64,000 nt of DNA, taken from contig NZ_CP142884.1 of the NCBI RefSeq assembly GCF_040760075.1, forward strand, positions 5,208,001 to 5,272,000, read 5' to 3'. The notes beneath the pieces are model-generated. The model made no database searches and had not been told where the DNA came from. It saw nothing but the letters and a program-made list of their open reading frames with translations. Below are positions 16,925 to 24,969 of this stretch, in pieces (the stretch's first letter is position 1; each line of letters opens with the position of its first letter). Source of the stretch: Sphingobacterium sp. R2 (GTDB lineage Bacteria > Bacteroidota > Bacteroidia > Sphingobacteriales > Sphingobacteriaceae). The position numbers were made by a program, and so were the translations under genes.

Positions 16925-17350
16925 GTTGTATATACCCTTTATTTTAGATCATTAACATCAAAAGGATAAAACAATCCCTATCGAGCCGTTATGTATACCC
17001 TACATTTTAGAAACATCAACATAATAGTTTCCCCAATTGCGATTTTTTCACGTTGTTGAATATACCATACATCTTAAGGTCATCAACATCTTAAGTTGTG
17101 AGCGCTTGAATAGAGCAATGTTGTGTACCCAACTTTTTGAGATCGTTAACATCTCTCTTTGAAAAAAGTTACGCGTTGTAAAGTTGTTACTAACCGACAT
17201 CTTGAGACCATTAACATCCTAGTTGTCGCTATGTGTTCTAAACAAAGAGTTGTATATAACCTACCTTTTGAGATCGTTAACATCTATGCGAATAATACAA
17301 ATGCTTAACACATTGTTGTATATAACCTACCTTTTGAGATCGTTAACATC
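16925..17350 (-). CRISPR. CRISPR array, seven 36-nt repeats, six complete spacers
   Basis: Repeats at 16925-16959, 16988-17023, 17055-17090, 17120-17153, 17183-17218, 17249-17284 and 17315-17350. The last two are identical (plus-strand ends GTTGTATATAACC and GATCGTTAACATC); the others diverge progressively towards the sigma gene. Spacers are 28, 31, 29, 29, 30 and 30 nt. Conserved repeats at the high-coordinate end and decayed ones at the low end place the leader at the right and transcription on the minus strand, the same as the sigma and Cas12f-like genes. In that direction repeats end in TATACAAC, like known Cas12f repeats ending GCAAC. A seventh guide would follow the last repeat (16895-16924). 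No cas1 or cas2 is present. Confidence 0.9.
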
Positions 17351-17389
17351 CTACCACATATTATAGTAATAATAATCAAGAACATAGCA

Positions 17390-17470
17390 CAGGATGTAAC
17401 CCAACATTTTCTTAAAAAGGGCATTTAGTGAGTCGCCATTGCGCTCACCCTACGGCATAACAAGATGCCT
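17390..17470 (-). ncRNA. Putative tracrRNA-like RNA upstream of the array
   Basis: On the minus strand this segment folds into a GGCAT/ATGCC hairpin (17469-17454) and a longer GTGAGCGC/GCG-A-CTCAC hairpin (17448-17428). It is followed by GTTACATC (17400-17393), which can pair with the 5' end of the crRNA repeat (GATGTTAAC) with one bulged U. Two hairpins followed by an anti-repeat is the arrangement of Cas12f tracrRNAs. It is on the same strand as the array and just upstream of it. Ends are not determined. Confidence 0.5.
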
Positions 17471-17531
17471 CCTATTCTAATCAAACCGATCAGCAAAACA
17501 TCCGATCAGCCTAAATTTTTATATTCTCCCT

Positions 17532-17547
17532 TTCAATACCAATAAGT
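17532..17547. repeat. Right copy of the 16-bp inverted repeat flanking the array
   Basis: TTCAATACCAATAAGT, the exact reverse complement of 16882-16897. Confidence 0.85.
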
Positions 17548-17583
17548 CAAAGAACATCCTTAACGCAAAATAATTACTTTATT

Positions 17584-17593
17584 TTTGCGCAAA
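17584..17593. promoter_or_regulatory. Candidate XRE operator, distal site
   Basis: Palindrome TTTGCGCAAA, the core of the larger palindrome at 17910-17925. A weak minus-strand -7-like box (TTATTTTG, 17573-17566) lies just beyond it, so binding here could block transcription towards the tracr-like region and array. Confidence 0.4.
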
Positions 17594-17793
17594 CACAGCT
17601 TTTGAACAAACTCAATACCGAGTCTATTTTAACGATTCAAATAATTTTATTTTTCTTAACCCTATGCTTTGAATGGCAGTACACGTCAATAATAGGGGTT
17701 ATCAACATAGGATACGAGATACAAATCTACAAAATAGTCATGAGTTTTATTCCGGTGACTTTACTATATTTTTAATACTTAATTTTCTCATTA

Positions 17794-17824
17794 TTTGCAT
17801 TTTAATCGTACAATAATAGTTTTG
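17794..17824 (+). promoter_or_regulatory. Bacteroidota promoter for the XRE gene
   Basis: TTTG (17794-17797), 19-bp spacer, then TAGTTTTG (17817-17824), a full match to the -33/-7 consensus of Bacteroidota housekeeping sigma. The predicted start is near 17831, leaving a leader of about 145 nt that contains the operators. Confidence 0.6.
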
Positions 17825-17909
17825 CACTATGAGTCCACAATTATTGGTACGGTTCACAGTTCACATTTAGTTTATCGGCTTTCGTTGAAACAAATATACA
17901 TAAGAATAA

Positions 17910-17925
17910 TTATTTGCGCAAATAA
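17910..17925. promoter_or_regulatory. Candidate XRE operator, proximal palindrome
   Basis: Perfect 16-bp palindrome TTATTTGCGCAAATAA. A half-site TGCGCAAATAA recurs at 17951-17961, and the core recurs at 17584-17593. Location in the leader of the XRE gene suggests autoregulation. Confidence 0.55.
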
Positions 17926-17976
17926 AATACAAATATTATTATTCAAATTATGCGCAAATAAGTCTTCCATTTGTAT

Positions 17977-18480
17977 ATGGCAGATATTAACGAGAAGATA
18001 CTGGTTGAAATCGGTGAGGAATTGCGCATTCAACGGGAAAAAATATACTATACCCTGAAAGATGTGGCGAATATGACCGGATTGACTACCAATACGATTG
18101 CAGCTATTGAAAAAGGAAAAGGTTCTTCTTTGAACAACTTTATTCTGATCTGCCGTGCGCTGAAAATCCAACCACATAAGATATTCAAAAAAGAGATTGA
18201 TTTAACGCCGCTCTACAATATCCCACCAGAGTCAAAACGCCGTATCGAACTAACTAAAGAACTGGATGACCTTGTTTATAATTCCAACTTCTTTGAGATA
18301 CCCCGTCGTGTTTCTGATATCATCCAACAGCTGAATGCCAACAAAGACCAAAGCAATAAATTCTCTGTTTATCTCAGCGGTTACTGTGAGGAAGGAACCT
18401 TGGAATATGAAAAACATGGAAATTATAAACAATACCGAAAAAACCATTCTGCGAAACCTGTTAAGAAGGATAGCGAATAA
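17977..18480 (+). CDS. XRE-family helix-turn-helix regulator
   Basis: A 167-residue regulator with an N-terminal HTH_3 domain at about 8-65 (ELRIQREKIYYTLKDVANMTGLTTNTIAAIEKGKGSSLNNFILICRAL). A C-terminal region of about 100 residues follows (PPESKRRIELTKELDDLVYNSNFFEIPRRVSDIIQQLN...FSVYLSGYCEEGTLEYEK). I chose ATG 17977; a TTG two codons earlier also opens the frame. It is divergent from the array-sigma-dCas12f transcription unit and separated from it by an intergenic region holding three copies of a TTTGCGCAAA-type palindrome. It therefore is a good candidate for controlling the RNA-guided system. Confidence 0.85.
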   Translation: MADINEKILVEIGEELRIQREKIYYTLKDVANMTGLTTNTIAAIEKGKGSSLNNFILICRALKIQPHKIFKKEIDLTPLYNIPPESKRRIELTKELDDLVYNSNFFEIPRRVSDIIQQLNANKDQSNKFSVYLSGYCEEGTLEYEKHGNYKQYRKNHSAKPVKKDSE

Positions 18481-18537
18481 TCGGCGTCTTATTTATCTTT
18501 GGCAACTTTATTAGCTAATTTCTCGGTTGCACAAACT

Positions 18538-18981
18538 CTAAATACCTTTTCCCAGAATCGGTAATCTTGTATGTTGATTGGGAGCGCGTTGAGAATCGGT
18601 TAGTAGCATTCCTATATTGAGAAAAGCTTTAAAGGTGAATAATCTCAATGAAGGGGATGTATTGATGCTCTCTTTATCCTTTTTAGATAAAGTTGAATAT
18701 GTGCTACCCTGTATAACTTGCTTAAATGCTCTTAGACGGTCACCAGTCACCACCTCGTAACCGCTGGCGCTTAATTCATCTTCATTTTGTGCTAATAGCC
18801 GCTCAATTGTTCTAGAATCGACTTCATAAAAGTACTCCAGTTGCCCCTTCGTAAACCTAAATTTCTTCTCAAACATTACTCCCTCAAAACCGATAGCCTT
18901 ATAAATCTTCGGAATTGCCAAGTTGTTATTGAGAACATTTTTTCTATCAATTATAGAAGTTGTTAAATCTTTTTTTGACAT
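18538..18981 (-). pseudogene. DNA-binding protein fragment (C-terminally frameshifted)
   Basis: Starts at ATG 18981 (MSKKDLTTSIIDRKN). The centre reads GVMFEKKFRFTKGQLEYFYEVDSRTIERLLAQNEDELSASGYEVVTGDRLRAFKQ, a helix-turn-helix-like protein of a type common in Bacteroidota accessory regions. After LFTFKAFLNIGMLLTDSQRA the frame runs into unrelated residues and stops. A neighbouring frame continues plausibly (INIQDYRFWEKVFRVC) to a stop near 18493. One lost or gained base near 18580 would explain it. Family name uncertain, function probably regulatory. Confidence 0.5.
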
Positions 18982-19001
18982 CAGTTTCCTTGTATATATG
19001 G

Positions 19002-19033
19002 GAGGGTTACCGACATCAATGTCGGTAACCCTC
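19002..19033. promoter_or_regulatory. Perfect 15-bp palindrome upstream of the minus-strand DNA-binding gene
   Basis: GAGGGTTACCGACAT and its complement with a 2-nt centre, about 20 bp upstream of the ATG at 18981. It could be an operator or an attenuating hairpin. The rest of 19034-19348 is AT-rich and holds nothing recognisable, apart from degenerate IS66 sequence at the end. Confidence 0.5.
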
Positions 19034-19348
19034 TGATTTTTCAATATAAAACACTGTATTACAAAACTTTATTTATCTTTTTTTTTCAACAACTAACTAT
19101 TTAACGGTTCTATAACACGTTGATAAACAATTTGTACCTCTTGTTTAGCACAAACAAGAGGTACATATTGATTTATTTACTTTTCAATCATGCTAAAAAT
19201 TACAGAAAAATACTCATTTTTTGAATTCCAATTAGTTATCTTAAATTATAACTTCAAATACATATGAGAGGATCTTGCCTCTTTGTGTTTTATAACGATA
19301 CGTTCATACAGCCTGCCTTGGTAGTAGACAGCATTCGATTAGCTGTTG

Positions 19349-19516
19349 CATTGGGAGAAGGGAGGCTTTGTGTTGTATTATAAGCGTTTGGGGAGGGGAA
19401 CTTTTCTGGCGCCGGGAGTGAAAAACGGTGAACTATCTTGGGGTGACCTGGTACTGATGGTTGAAGGTATACAGGTGGTAAAAAGTATTCAAAAAAGACG
19501 TTTTTCTTTGACTTAA
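19349..19516 (+). pseudogene. tnpB: IS66 tnpB (Orf2) C-terminal fragment
   Basis: Reads HWEKGGFVLYYKRL, then GTFLAPGVKNGELSWGDLVLMVEGIQVVKSIQKRRFSL and a stop. This is the end of the IS66 accessory protein TnpB. Upstream the frame breaks (stop at 19340) although decayed homologous codons (RIRLL) can be seen. The N-terminal half is missing here; a matching N-terminal half lies 5 kb away at 24461-24610. It precedes the IS66 transposase gene as in intact elements. Confidence 0.75.
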
Positions 19517-19564
19517 AAGCGGTTTATTGTAGTATAAAAGCCGCTTTTTTCGTATATTTACACT

Positions 19565-21059
19565 ATGGAAACAGCGCTGGAAAACCTCTCAAAAGAAGAT
19601 CTTATCAAGGTTATTTCCAGTCGCGAGCAAGCTTTTTCAGAAAAAAATCAAAGGATAGAACACCTTACTCAGGAACGCGATCAGTTAAAATCTCAGGTTG
19701 AAATGCTTCGACGGATGCAGCTCGGACAGAAGCGTGAGCGCTTCGAAGGCGATCCCAACCAGACCATGCTCCCCTTTGAAGTAGAGCCTGCTGAAGTAGA
19801 GCAGCAACAGGATGAAATCAAAGAAAAGATCGAGTATATCCGCAAACGACCTAATCATAAAGGACGTGCTAAATTACCGGCACACCTTCCTGTAGAAGAA
19901 ATCGAGATCTATCCTGAAGGTGATCTGTCTGAAATGGTATATATCGGTAGGGAAATCAGCAAGGAACTGGAGTGCGAGCCTGCCAAGTTCTATATCAAAC
20001 GTTACATCCGTTATAAATATCCGGCTAAAGATAAATCGACCGTAGCCATTGCCGAGCTTACTGGCGATGATCCTGACGGCTAAGTACATGGATCATCTCC
20101 CTCTATACCGACAGAAACAGATCTTTGCCAGAGAAAATATACAGATACCCTCCTCAACCATCGACGGATGGACCAGACAGGCCCTGGAAAAACTCGAACC
20201 CTTGTACAAACAGTTGGTCTTCGACACCAAAGCACAAGGTTACTTACAGGTAGACGAAACGGTAATAAAAGTACTGGACAGTGATAAAAAAGGTGCTGCC
20301 CATCAAGGTTATCTTTGGGTATACCATTCGCCGTTGGATAAAACGGTGCTGTTTGATTATAATCCTTCCCGTGCTAGTCATGTACCTAAATCCATGCTGG
20401 ATAACTTCAAGGGATATCTGCAGACGGACGGATATGCAGCCTACGAAAAGTTTGGCAAAAAGAAAAGCATCACCCATCTGGCCTGTTGGGCACACGCGCG
20501 CCGTGAATTTGAGAAAGCCTTACAGAATGATCCGCAAAGAGCCAAAAAGGCATTACTGATGATACAGCAATTATATGCTGTCGAGCAAAAAGCCAAAGAA
20601 GAAAAGCTATCGCCTGATAAGATCAAGGAGTTACGCCTCAAAGAGTCTCTTCCAGTCATCAACGATATGGGAAAATGGATCTTTGAAGAGATAAAAAACA
20701 CATTACCCAAAAGCCAGATAGGAAAGGCTATGTCCTATGCATACGCACGCTGGGATATGCTATCGGAATATTTACGCGATGGAAATCTGCAGATTGACAA
20801 TAACCTTATCGAGAACGCCATTCGCCCGGTTGCCCTAGGGAGAAAAAATTGGTTGTTCGCAGGTAGCCATGAGGCAGCACAGCGTGCAGCAATAATATAT
20901 TCTTTCTTCGCCATTTGTAAAAAACATGAGGTTAATCCTTTTCAGTGGTTAAAGCATACGCTAATGAATATAGCATCCATAAATCATAAAAATATAACGG
21001 ATCTTTACCCCCAAAACTTCAAGAAAGTAGTAGAAAATCAAAGCGCCCGTATTTCATAG
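19565..21059 (+). pseudogene. tnpC: IS66-family transposase (tnpC), disrupted by an internal deletion
   Basis: Two frames make one IS66 transposase. 19565-~20065 holds the N-terminal coiled coil (EKNQRIEHLTQERDQLKSQVEMLRRMQ) and the zinc-binding/helical region. ~20058-21059 holds the DDE catalytic domain (GYLQVDETVIKVLD; YLQTDGYAAYEKF; the Glu helix NNLIENAIRPVALGRKNWLFAGSHEAAQRAA) and the C-terminal DUF4372-like tail. At the join IAEL is followed directly by PSLLAM. About ten residues (normally a PxRPI..GIAG loop) are lost, with the frame shifted. The duplicated string CCGAGCTT around the join suggests deletion between short direct repeats. Inactive. Confidence 0.85.
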
Positions 21060-21098
21060 GACGGATACTTTCAGCAGACCCTAAATACATAAAAAAAT

Positions 21099-21212
21099 AT
21101 GAACAACAATATCATTCGGAGTTTTTGGAAAGGAGGTCGTCTTTCAAACTTAGAAAAACTTTGGATTGCTTCATATATTAACAATGGACATACGTTTGAA
21201 TTGTTTCGCTAA
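21099..21212 (+). pseudogene. N-terminal stump of a capsular-polysaccharide/glycosyltransferase protein
   Basis: 37 codons starting MNNNIIRSFWKGGRLSNLEKLWIASYINNGHTFELF, then a stop. The IxSFWxGxxLSxLExLxIxSFIxNGHxFELY pattern is the start of sugar-transferase proteins with a DXD motif. The rest of the gene is absent. Located immediately after the IS66 transposase. Confidence 0.55.
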
Positions 21213-21281
21213 TGAGCATATTACTTACAGTTAAAATATATCCAAAAGAAGGCCAAATATGATTGGAGACTCTTCAATCTG

Positions 21282-21491
21282 GTGGCATTCATCAGAATGA
21301 ATATCTTCGTGAAAATAAATATCTGGCAATGGATAGATGATCCGTTTGTCAGTCAGGCTTCGGGTCAAAGGAAAAAGTTGACAGTTGCACATCTTCCCGG
21401 AATGAATAGTAGGATCAAAATTCAAATGAGGCAAAAATCTATGTTTGAAAAACACAAAAAAACCTCTAAAATTTCTTTAGGATACAAGTAA
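21282..21491 (+). other. Unidentified coding relic
   Basis: A reading frame (KKAKYDWRLFNLVAFIRMNIFVKINIWQWIDDPFVSQASGQRKKLTVAHLPGMNSRIKI) that is codon-like and continues upstream of its first ATG. It looks like the tail of a larger gene, perhaps a transposase, but I cannot name it. 21492-21623 is AT-rich spacer. Confidence 0.3.
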
Positions 21492-21623
21492 TTCAGTGTT
21501 TATCATTATTTCTGCTAATAACGTAATATAATTTTTGATTTATTTTTGATTTATTTTTTATTCAATTACATAAATATTATCTCTGCTTTAGATTTTGAAA
21601 AATAATATTTATTAACTGATTTT

Positions 21624-23453
21624 ATGAAATATAACCTATTTAAAAGAGGTATTTGTTTCTTTGCCTTATTTTTAATTTTATTTGTATTAATTAACTGTTC
21701 GAAAGAAAATTTGAGGAATGAAAACGTAGAAAGAATTACTGATGCAGAGTTGTCTGATGTTAAAAATAAGATTAAATTAGGATTAAATAAAAGAAAAGCT
21801 TCTAATGCAACGTTATTTGATAAACCTCTCGTGAAATTTGCATCATTAATAGATACAACTTATATAGGTGTTTTAGCGCCTATTTATTTTAAAGAGAAAA
21901 CTGTTATTAAGGGTATATTAAGTTTAAAATTTAATAAAAAAAATGAGATAATTGAAGAGACTTTATACGCTCTTGATCAAGATATGTCGGTAGCACAATT
22001 AGACACTTATGAATACTATATAGAGGTATTTAAAGAGTATAAATATGAGTTTACACCTGACATTATAACCAATATTAAAAAAGCAAAGGCGATTAAAAAA
22101 AAACCGAATGTCGCCGATAGTTCATCATTTTTCAAATCTAACGTTAAGCCAAACCTCAAAAAACGCGCTAATGGATCATCCACTATTGTCTCATGTGCAG
22201 TGAATTTTGCTGTTCAATTCACGTTTGTTTCCCATTGTGATCAACAGGATGAGTGGATGGCTCTCAGCTCATTTAGGTATGATTTTTTTAATGAGCTTAA
22301 ATTTTATTTAAATAGTCACATCCAAGAAATTGGGGGGCAGATTACTAGAGTAAGTTATACCCCCCCGTATGTAAGTTTAGGCGGGAATACAACGCATCCT
22401 ATTGAACATCCCTTGGGATATTTCAGACTCCAAAGTTCGACTAAAAGTCTAATTGAAGAATGGATACGATCATATGTGATAAGACCTTTTCCATGTCTTG
22501 GAAACAGAAATATAAACGTTAGGATAACGTCATTCGATTCTCAATGCTCTGGTAATTCGGAACTTGGTTCTGAGAACGGTGGTGGCGGATCAAATAATAC
22601 TCAAATGCCTTTTTCAAATTTCTTAAGTTTTATAACGCAAAAGCCTTTTATCCTTATTCCAAATATAGAGTGTGCTGTTGTTGAAAAATGGGTAGAAATT
22701 GCTGATTTTGTTCCAAATAATGATGTCTTCAATAAATTAGATGAGTTACTCGCTACACCTCATATCGTGCCGGGGTTAAATGGACCTATTAAAGCAAGGA
22801 TCCAGTCGATCAATAATGCTTATAGCTCCGTCGTCAATATGGATGATTTCTCGATACGCGTTGACCAATTACCTGTTTTAAACGGAACAAGGATGACGCC
22901 ATCTGCATTTTTAGAATATATAAGATTAAATTTAAATCAGTTTGTAAATAACAATCTTTCAATATTTGAACCATATAATTATTATACTGTGAATGACACT
23001 TATTTATGGAATTCTTCAAATCCCACAGGTGCAATTATAGGTATAGATATTCCGGGGCCAGATAACGGATCTGTAATTGTATCGGACAGCTCACCTACAG
23101 AATGGACCTTTACTACCATCAATGACCCCAAATATCATGATCATCCAGTCAGCGGAAATAGAAAATTTGGATATGAAGTGAATTCAGATGGTTCTCACAC
23201 TTTTTATACGAGGGGAGTAGATCGAATTACAAATTGGGATGCTACGTTCTTACAGTCGCTTGCCGATGTGCCGTTTAGCCAAGCTGATGCATTATGGGCA
23301 TCCTTTCAAGGTAAAGTTACATCATTTGTTAATCAAAGGGGAGGAAGTGCAACTATCAAGGCTTCACAAAAGCATCGACCTGATTGGAGTTTGGTAAAAA
23401 AAGTATTGAATGGGGAGGCTCCTCTAAGCACACTATCGACTGATTGTGATTAG
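21624..23453 (+). CDS. Large lipoprotein with toxin-like C-terminal domain
   Basis: A 609-residue lipoprotein: signal peptide with lipobox LINC (Cys at about 25), then about 470 residues without recognisable domains. These include a Lys-rich linker, a cysteine-containing block (SCAVNFAVQFTFVSHCDQQDEWMAL) and a Gly/Asn linker. The C-terminal 120 residues (HPVSGNRKFGYEVNSDGSHTFYTRGVDRITNWDATFLQSLADVPFSQADALWASFQ) resemble a module I associate with C-termini of secreted or Rhs-type Bacteroidota proteins. Codon use is distinctly more AT-rich than the neighbours, which suggests transfer. It is followed 40 bp later by a small membrane protein that could be an immunity partner. Effector function is inference. 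Confidence 0.65.
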   Translation: MKYNLFKRGICFFALFLILFVLINCSKENLRNENVERITDAELSDVKNKIKLGLNKRKASNATLFDKPLVKFASLIDTTYIGVLAPIYFKEKTVIKGILSLKFNKKNEIIEETLYALDQDMSVAQLDTYEYYIEVFKEYKYEFTPDIITNIKKAKAIKKKPNVADSSSFFKSNVKPNLKKRANGSSTIVSCAVNFAVQFTFVSHCDQQDEWMALSSFRYDFFNELKFYLNSHIQEIGGQITRVSYTPPYVSLGGNTTHPIEHPLGYFRLQSSTKSLIEEWIRSYVIRPFPCLGNRNINVRITSFDSQCSGNSELGSENGGGGSNNTQMPFSNFLSFITQKPFILIPNIECAVVEKWVEIADFVPNNDVFNKLDELLATPHIVPGLNGPIKARIQSINNAYSSVVNMDDFSIRVDQLPVLNGTRMTPSAFLEYIRLNLNQFVNNNLSIFEPYNYYTVNDTYLWNSSNPTGAIIGIDIPGPDNGSVIVSDSSPTEWTFTTINDPKYHDHPVSGNRKFGYEVNSDGSHTFYTRGVDRITNWDATFLQSLADVPFSQADALWASFQGKVTSFVNQRGGSATIKASQKHRPDWSLVKKVLNGEAPLSTLSTDCD

Positions 23454-23493
23454 TCTGTTTTTCAATTAAATATAATTTACTTTAATTTGCCAT

Positions 23494-23853
23494 ATGAAGT
23501 CATACTATAATATATGTTTTGCAATCTGCGTCACCCAATTGATAGGATGGTTATGTTTGCCATACGTCGGAATCGGTGGTATCATCCGTAAAATTACGTC
23601 AGTAGGGTTTTATGGAAATATGTATTCAGAAACTCCAAATCAGGAAGTAGCAGATATTTGGGGAATATCTGTTGAATCTGCAGGAATGATAAATAAGGGG
23701 ATCGCCATACTATATTTTCTATCTATAATAGTTGTGGTCGGTAGTTTTTTTGTACGAAGAAGGCTTGATTTTGAAAAACTTACTGGTATAGTATTCTATC
23801 TAACGATATTTTCCATAATGATCATGCTAGGTTTGCCAATTGGTTTTTCTTAA
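23494..23853 (+). CDS. Small membrane protein, possible immunity protein
   Basis: A 119-residue protein with three likely transmembrane segments (about 7-25, 66-86, 95-115). No family recognised. It lies 40 bp downstream of the toxin-like lipoprotein, on the same strand and with the same AT-rich codon use, so the pair probably moves together. A role in immunity against the lipoprotein is a positional guess. Confidence 0.6.
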   Translation: MKSYYNICFAICVTQLIGWLCLPYVGIGGIIRKITSVGFYGNMYSETPNQEVADIWGISVESAGMINKGIAILYFLSIIVVVGSFFVRRRLDFEKLTGIVFYLTIFSIMIMLGLPIGFS

Positions 23854-24179
23854 GAATATTTCAGATTTGTTGATTAGAGCTAGATAAGCTTGGTCAAAGG
23901 TTCGTGACAGCTGAGCCAATCGGATATATCAAGTAATGAAAGGCTTCTTAGTTTTTCTTTCAATTGAAGAAGTAAATCAAAGTCAATTCAAAAAACGATT
24001 AGTAGGTCTTATTACTGCTCTCATTAAATAAGTAAAATATATAGAGCCGTTTTAAATGTAAAATAGCTTAGTCTATCCATCTATACACAGACGCTATAGA
24101 TAATATAGCATAAAAAAGCATGATCATAATTGATATGAACCCTTAAAAGTCTTTGTCTACCTCTTGGTGTACTTACATT
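23854..24179. other. Intergenic region without recognisable gene
   Basis: AT-rich. Short frames only. A short inverted repeat near 23936-23990 (AAGGCTTCTTAG / GAAGAAG) is weak. It probably contains the left end of the second IS66 remnant. Confidence 0.4.
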
Positions 24180-24458
24180 ATGAATATGCAAGAAAAAAGA
24201 GCTGTCATGCTATCTATGATATCAGGCTGGCGAGCTAGCGGCAAGAGCAAGAAGACTTATTGCGCTGAAAACGGTATTAACGAAACCACTTTTTATTATT
24301 GGTTTTCGCGCAGCAAAGGGGAAGAAACAGCCAGCGGTAGTTTTATAGCCATCGATAAGATCAGCAGTAAACATGAAGTTGAAGTTATTTATCCCACCGG
24401 AGCATGCATTAAGGTAGCGCACGATCTAGCCCTTGTTTCTCAACTGATACAGCTTTAA
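24180..24458 (+). CDS. tnpA: IS66 accessory protein TnpA-like (Orf1)
   Basis: A 92-residue IS66 Orf1 protein starting at ATG 24180 (MNMQEKRAVMLSMISGWRASGKSKKTYCAENGINETTFYYWFSR). It has the helix-turn-helix with the typical SGxSKKxYCxxNGIxxxTFYYW pattern and a C-terminal half ending EVIYPTGACIKVAHDLALVSQLIQL. The gene itself is intact. The following tnpB is broken and no tnpC follows, so it belongs to a dead IS66 copy. Confidence 0.8.
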   Translation: MNMQEKRAVMLSMISGWRASGKSKKTYCAENGINETTFYYWFSRSKGEETASGSFIAIDKISSKHEVEVIYPTGACIKVAHDLALVSQLIQL

Positions 24459-24460
24459 TA

Positions 24461-24610
24461 ATCTTTTCGCTGGGTTCATCACACCGGTTTTACCTTTACG
24501 AAAACCACTGTAGTATGCGCAAATCATTCGATGGGCTATGCGGACTGATCACATCAGTGATGCAACGACAGGCTACCAGTGGTTGAGGTATTCGTGTTCG
24601 ATCTGGAATC
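24461..24610 (+). pseudogene. tnpB: IS66 tnpB (Orf2) N-terminal fragment
   Basis: Reads IFSLGSSHRFYLYENHCSMRKSFDGLCGLITSVMQRQATSG and then a TGA at 24584-24586. One extra T shifts the frame; the next frame continues GEVFVFDLESDINIYSIK, which loses homology after GEVFVF. There is no ATG start (ATA at 24461). It follows tnpA as expected. The missing C-terminal half is of the type found at 19349-19516. Confidence 0.75.
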
Positions 24611-24969
24611 TGATATCAACATCTATTCAATAAAGGCCGACTATAGGAATCCGTTAACAGAGAAAATTCTGATTTCCACAGGGGTAAAAACCAACTGTAC
24701 AAAAACAGGGAACACAGCTGAATATTTCTTTGTAACGGTCGGTGAGTACGAGCCAAGATTATGACAAGACAAACAATTTTCGATACAAGGAGAACATTAA
24801 TGCTTATATTAATCTCAATGCATATTACCAACGTTTGAGCATTAAGTCTGTCTGAATGGAAGATAAGGCCATCTTCGACACTTCGGTTTCTAATAGCCAT
24901 CCTAATGGCTTCTACAGAAGTGTTTGGCTATGGCCTTCTTTAATATATCACATAAAATAGAAGACAGAA
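24611..24969. other. Intergenic region, with a hairpin
   Basis: No convincing gene. At 24879-24922 nested inverted repeats (outer CACTTC/GAAGTG, inner AGCCAT/ATGGCT at 24895-24910) can form a cruciform and may terminate the minus-strand gene at 24970. Confidence 0.4.
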
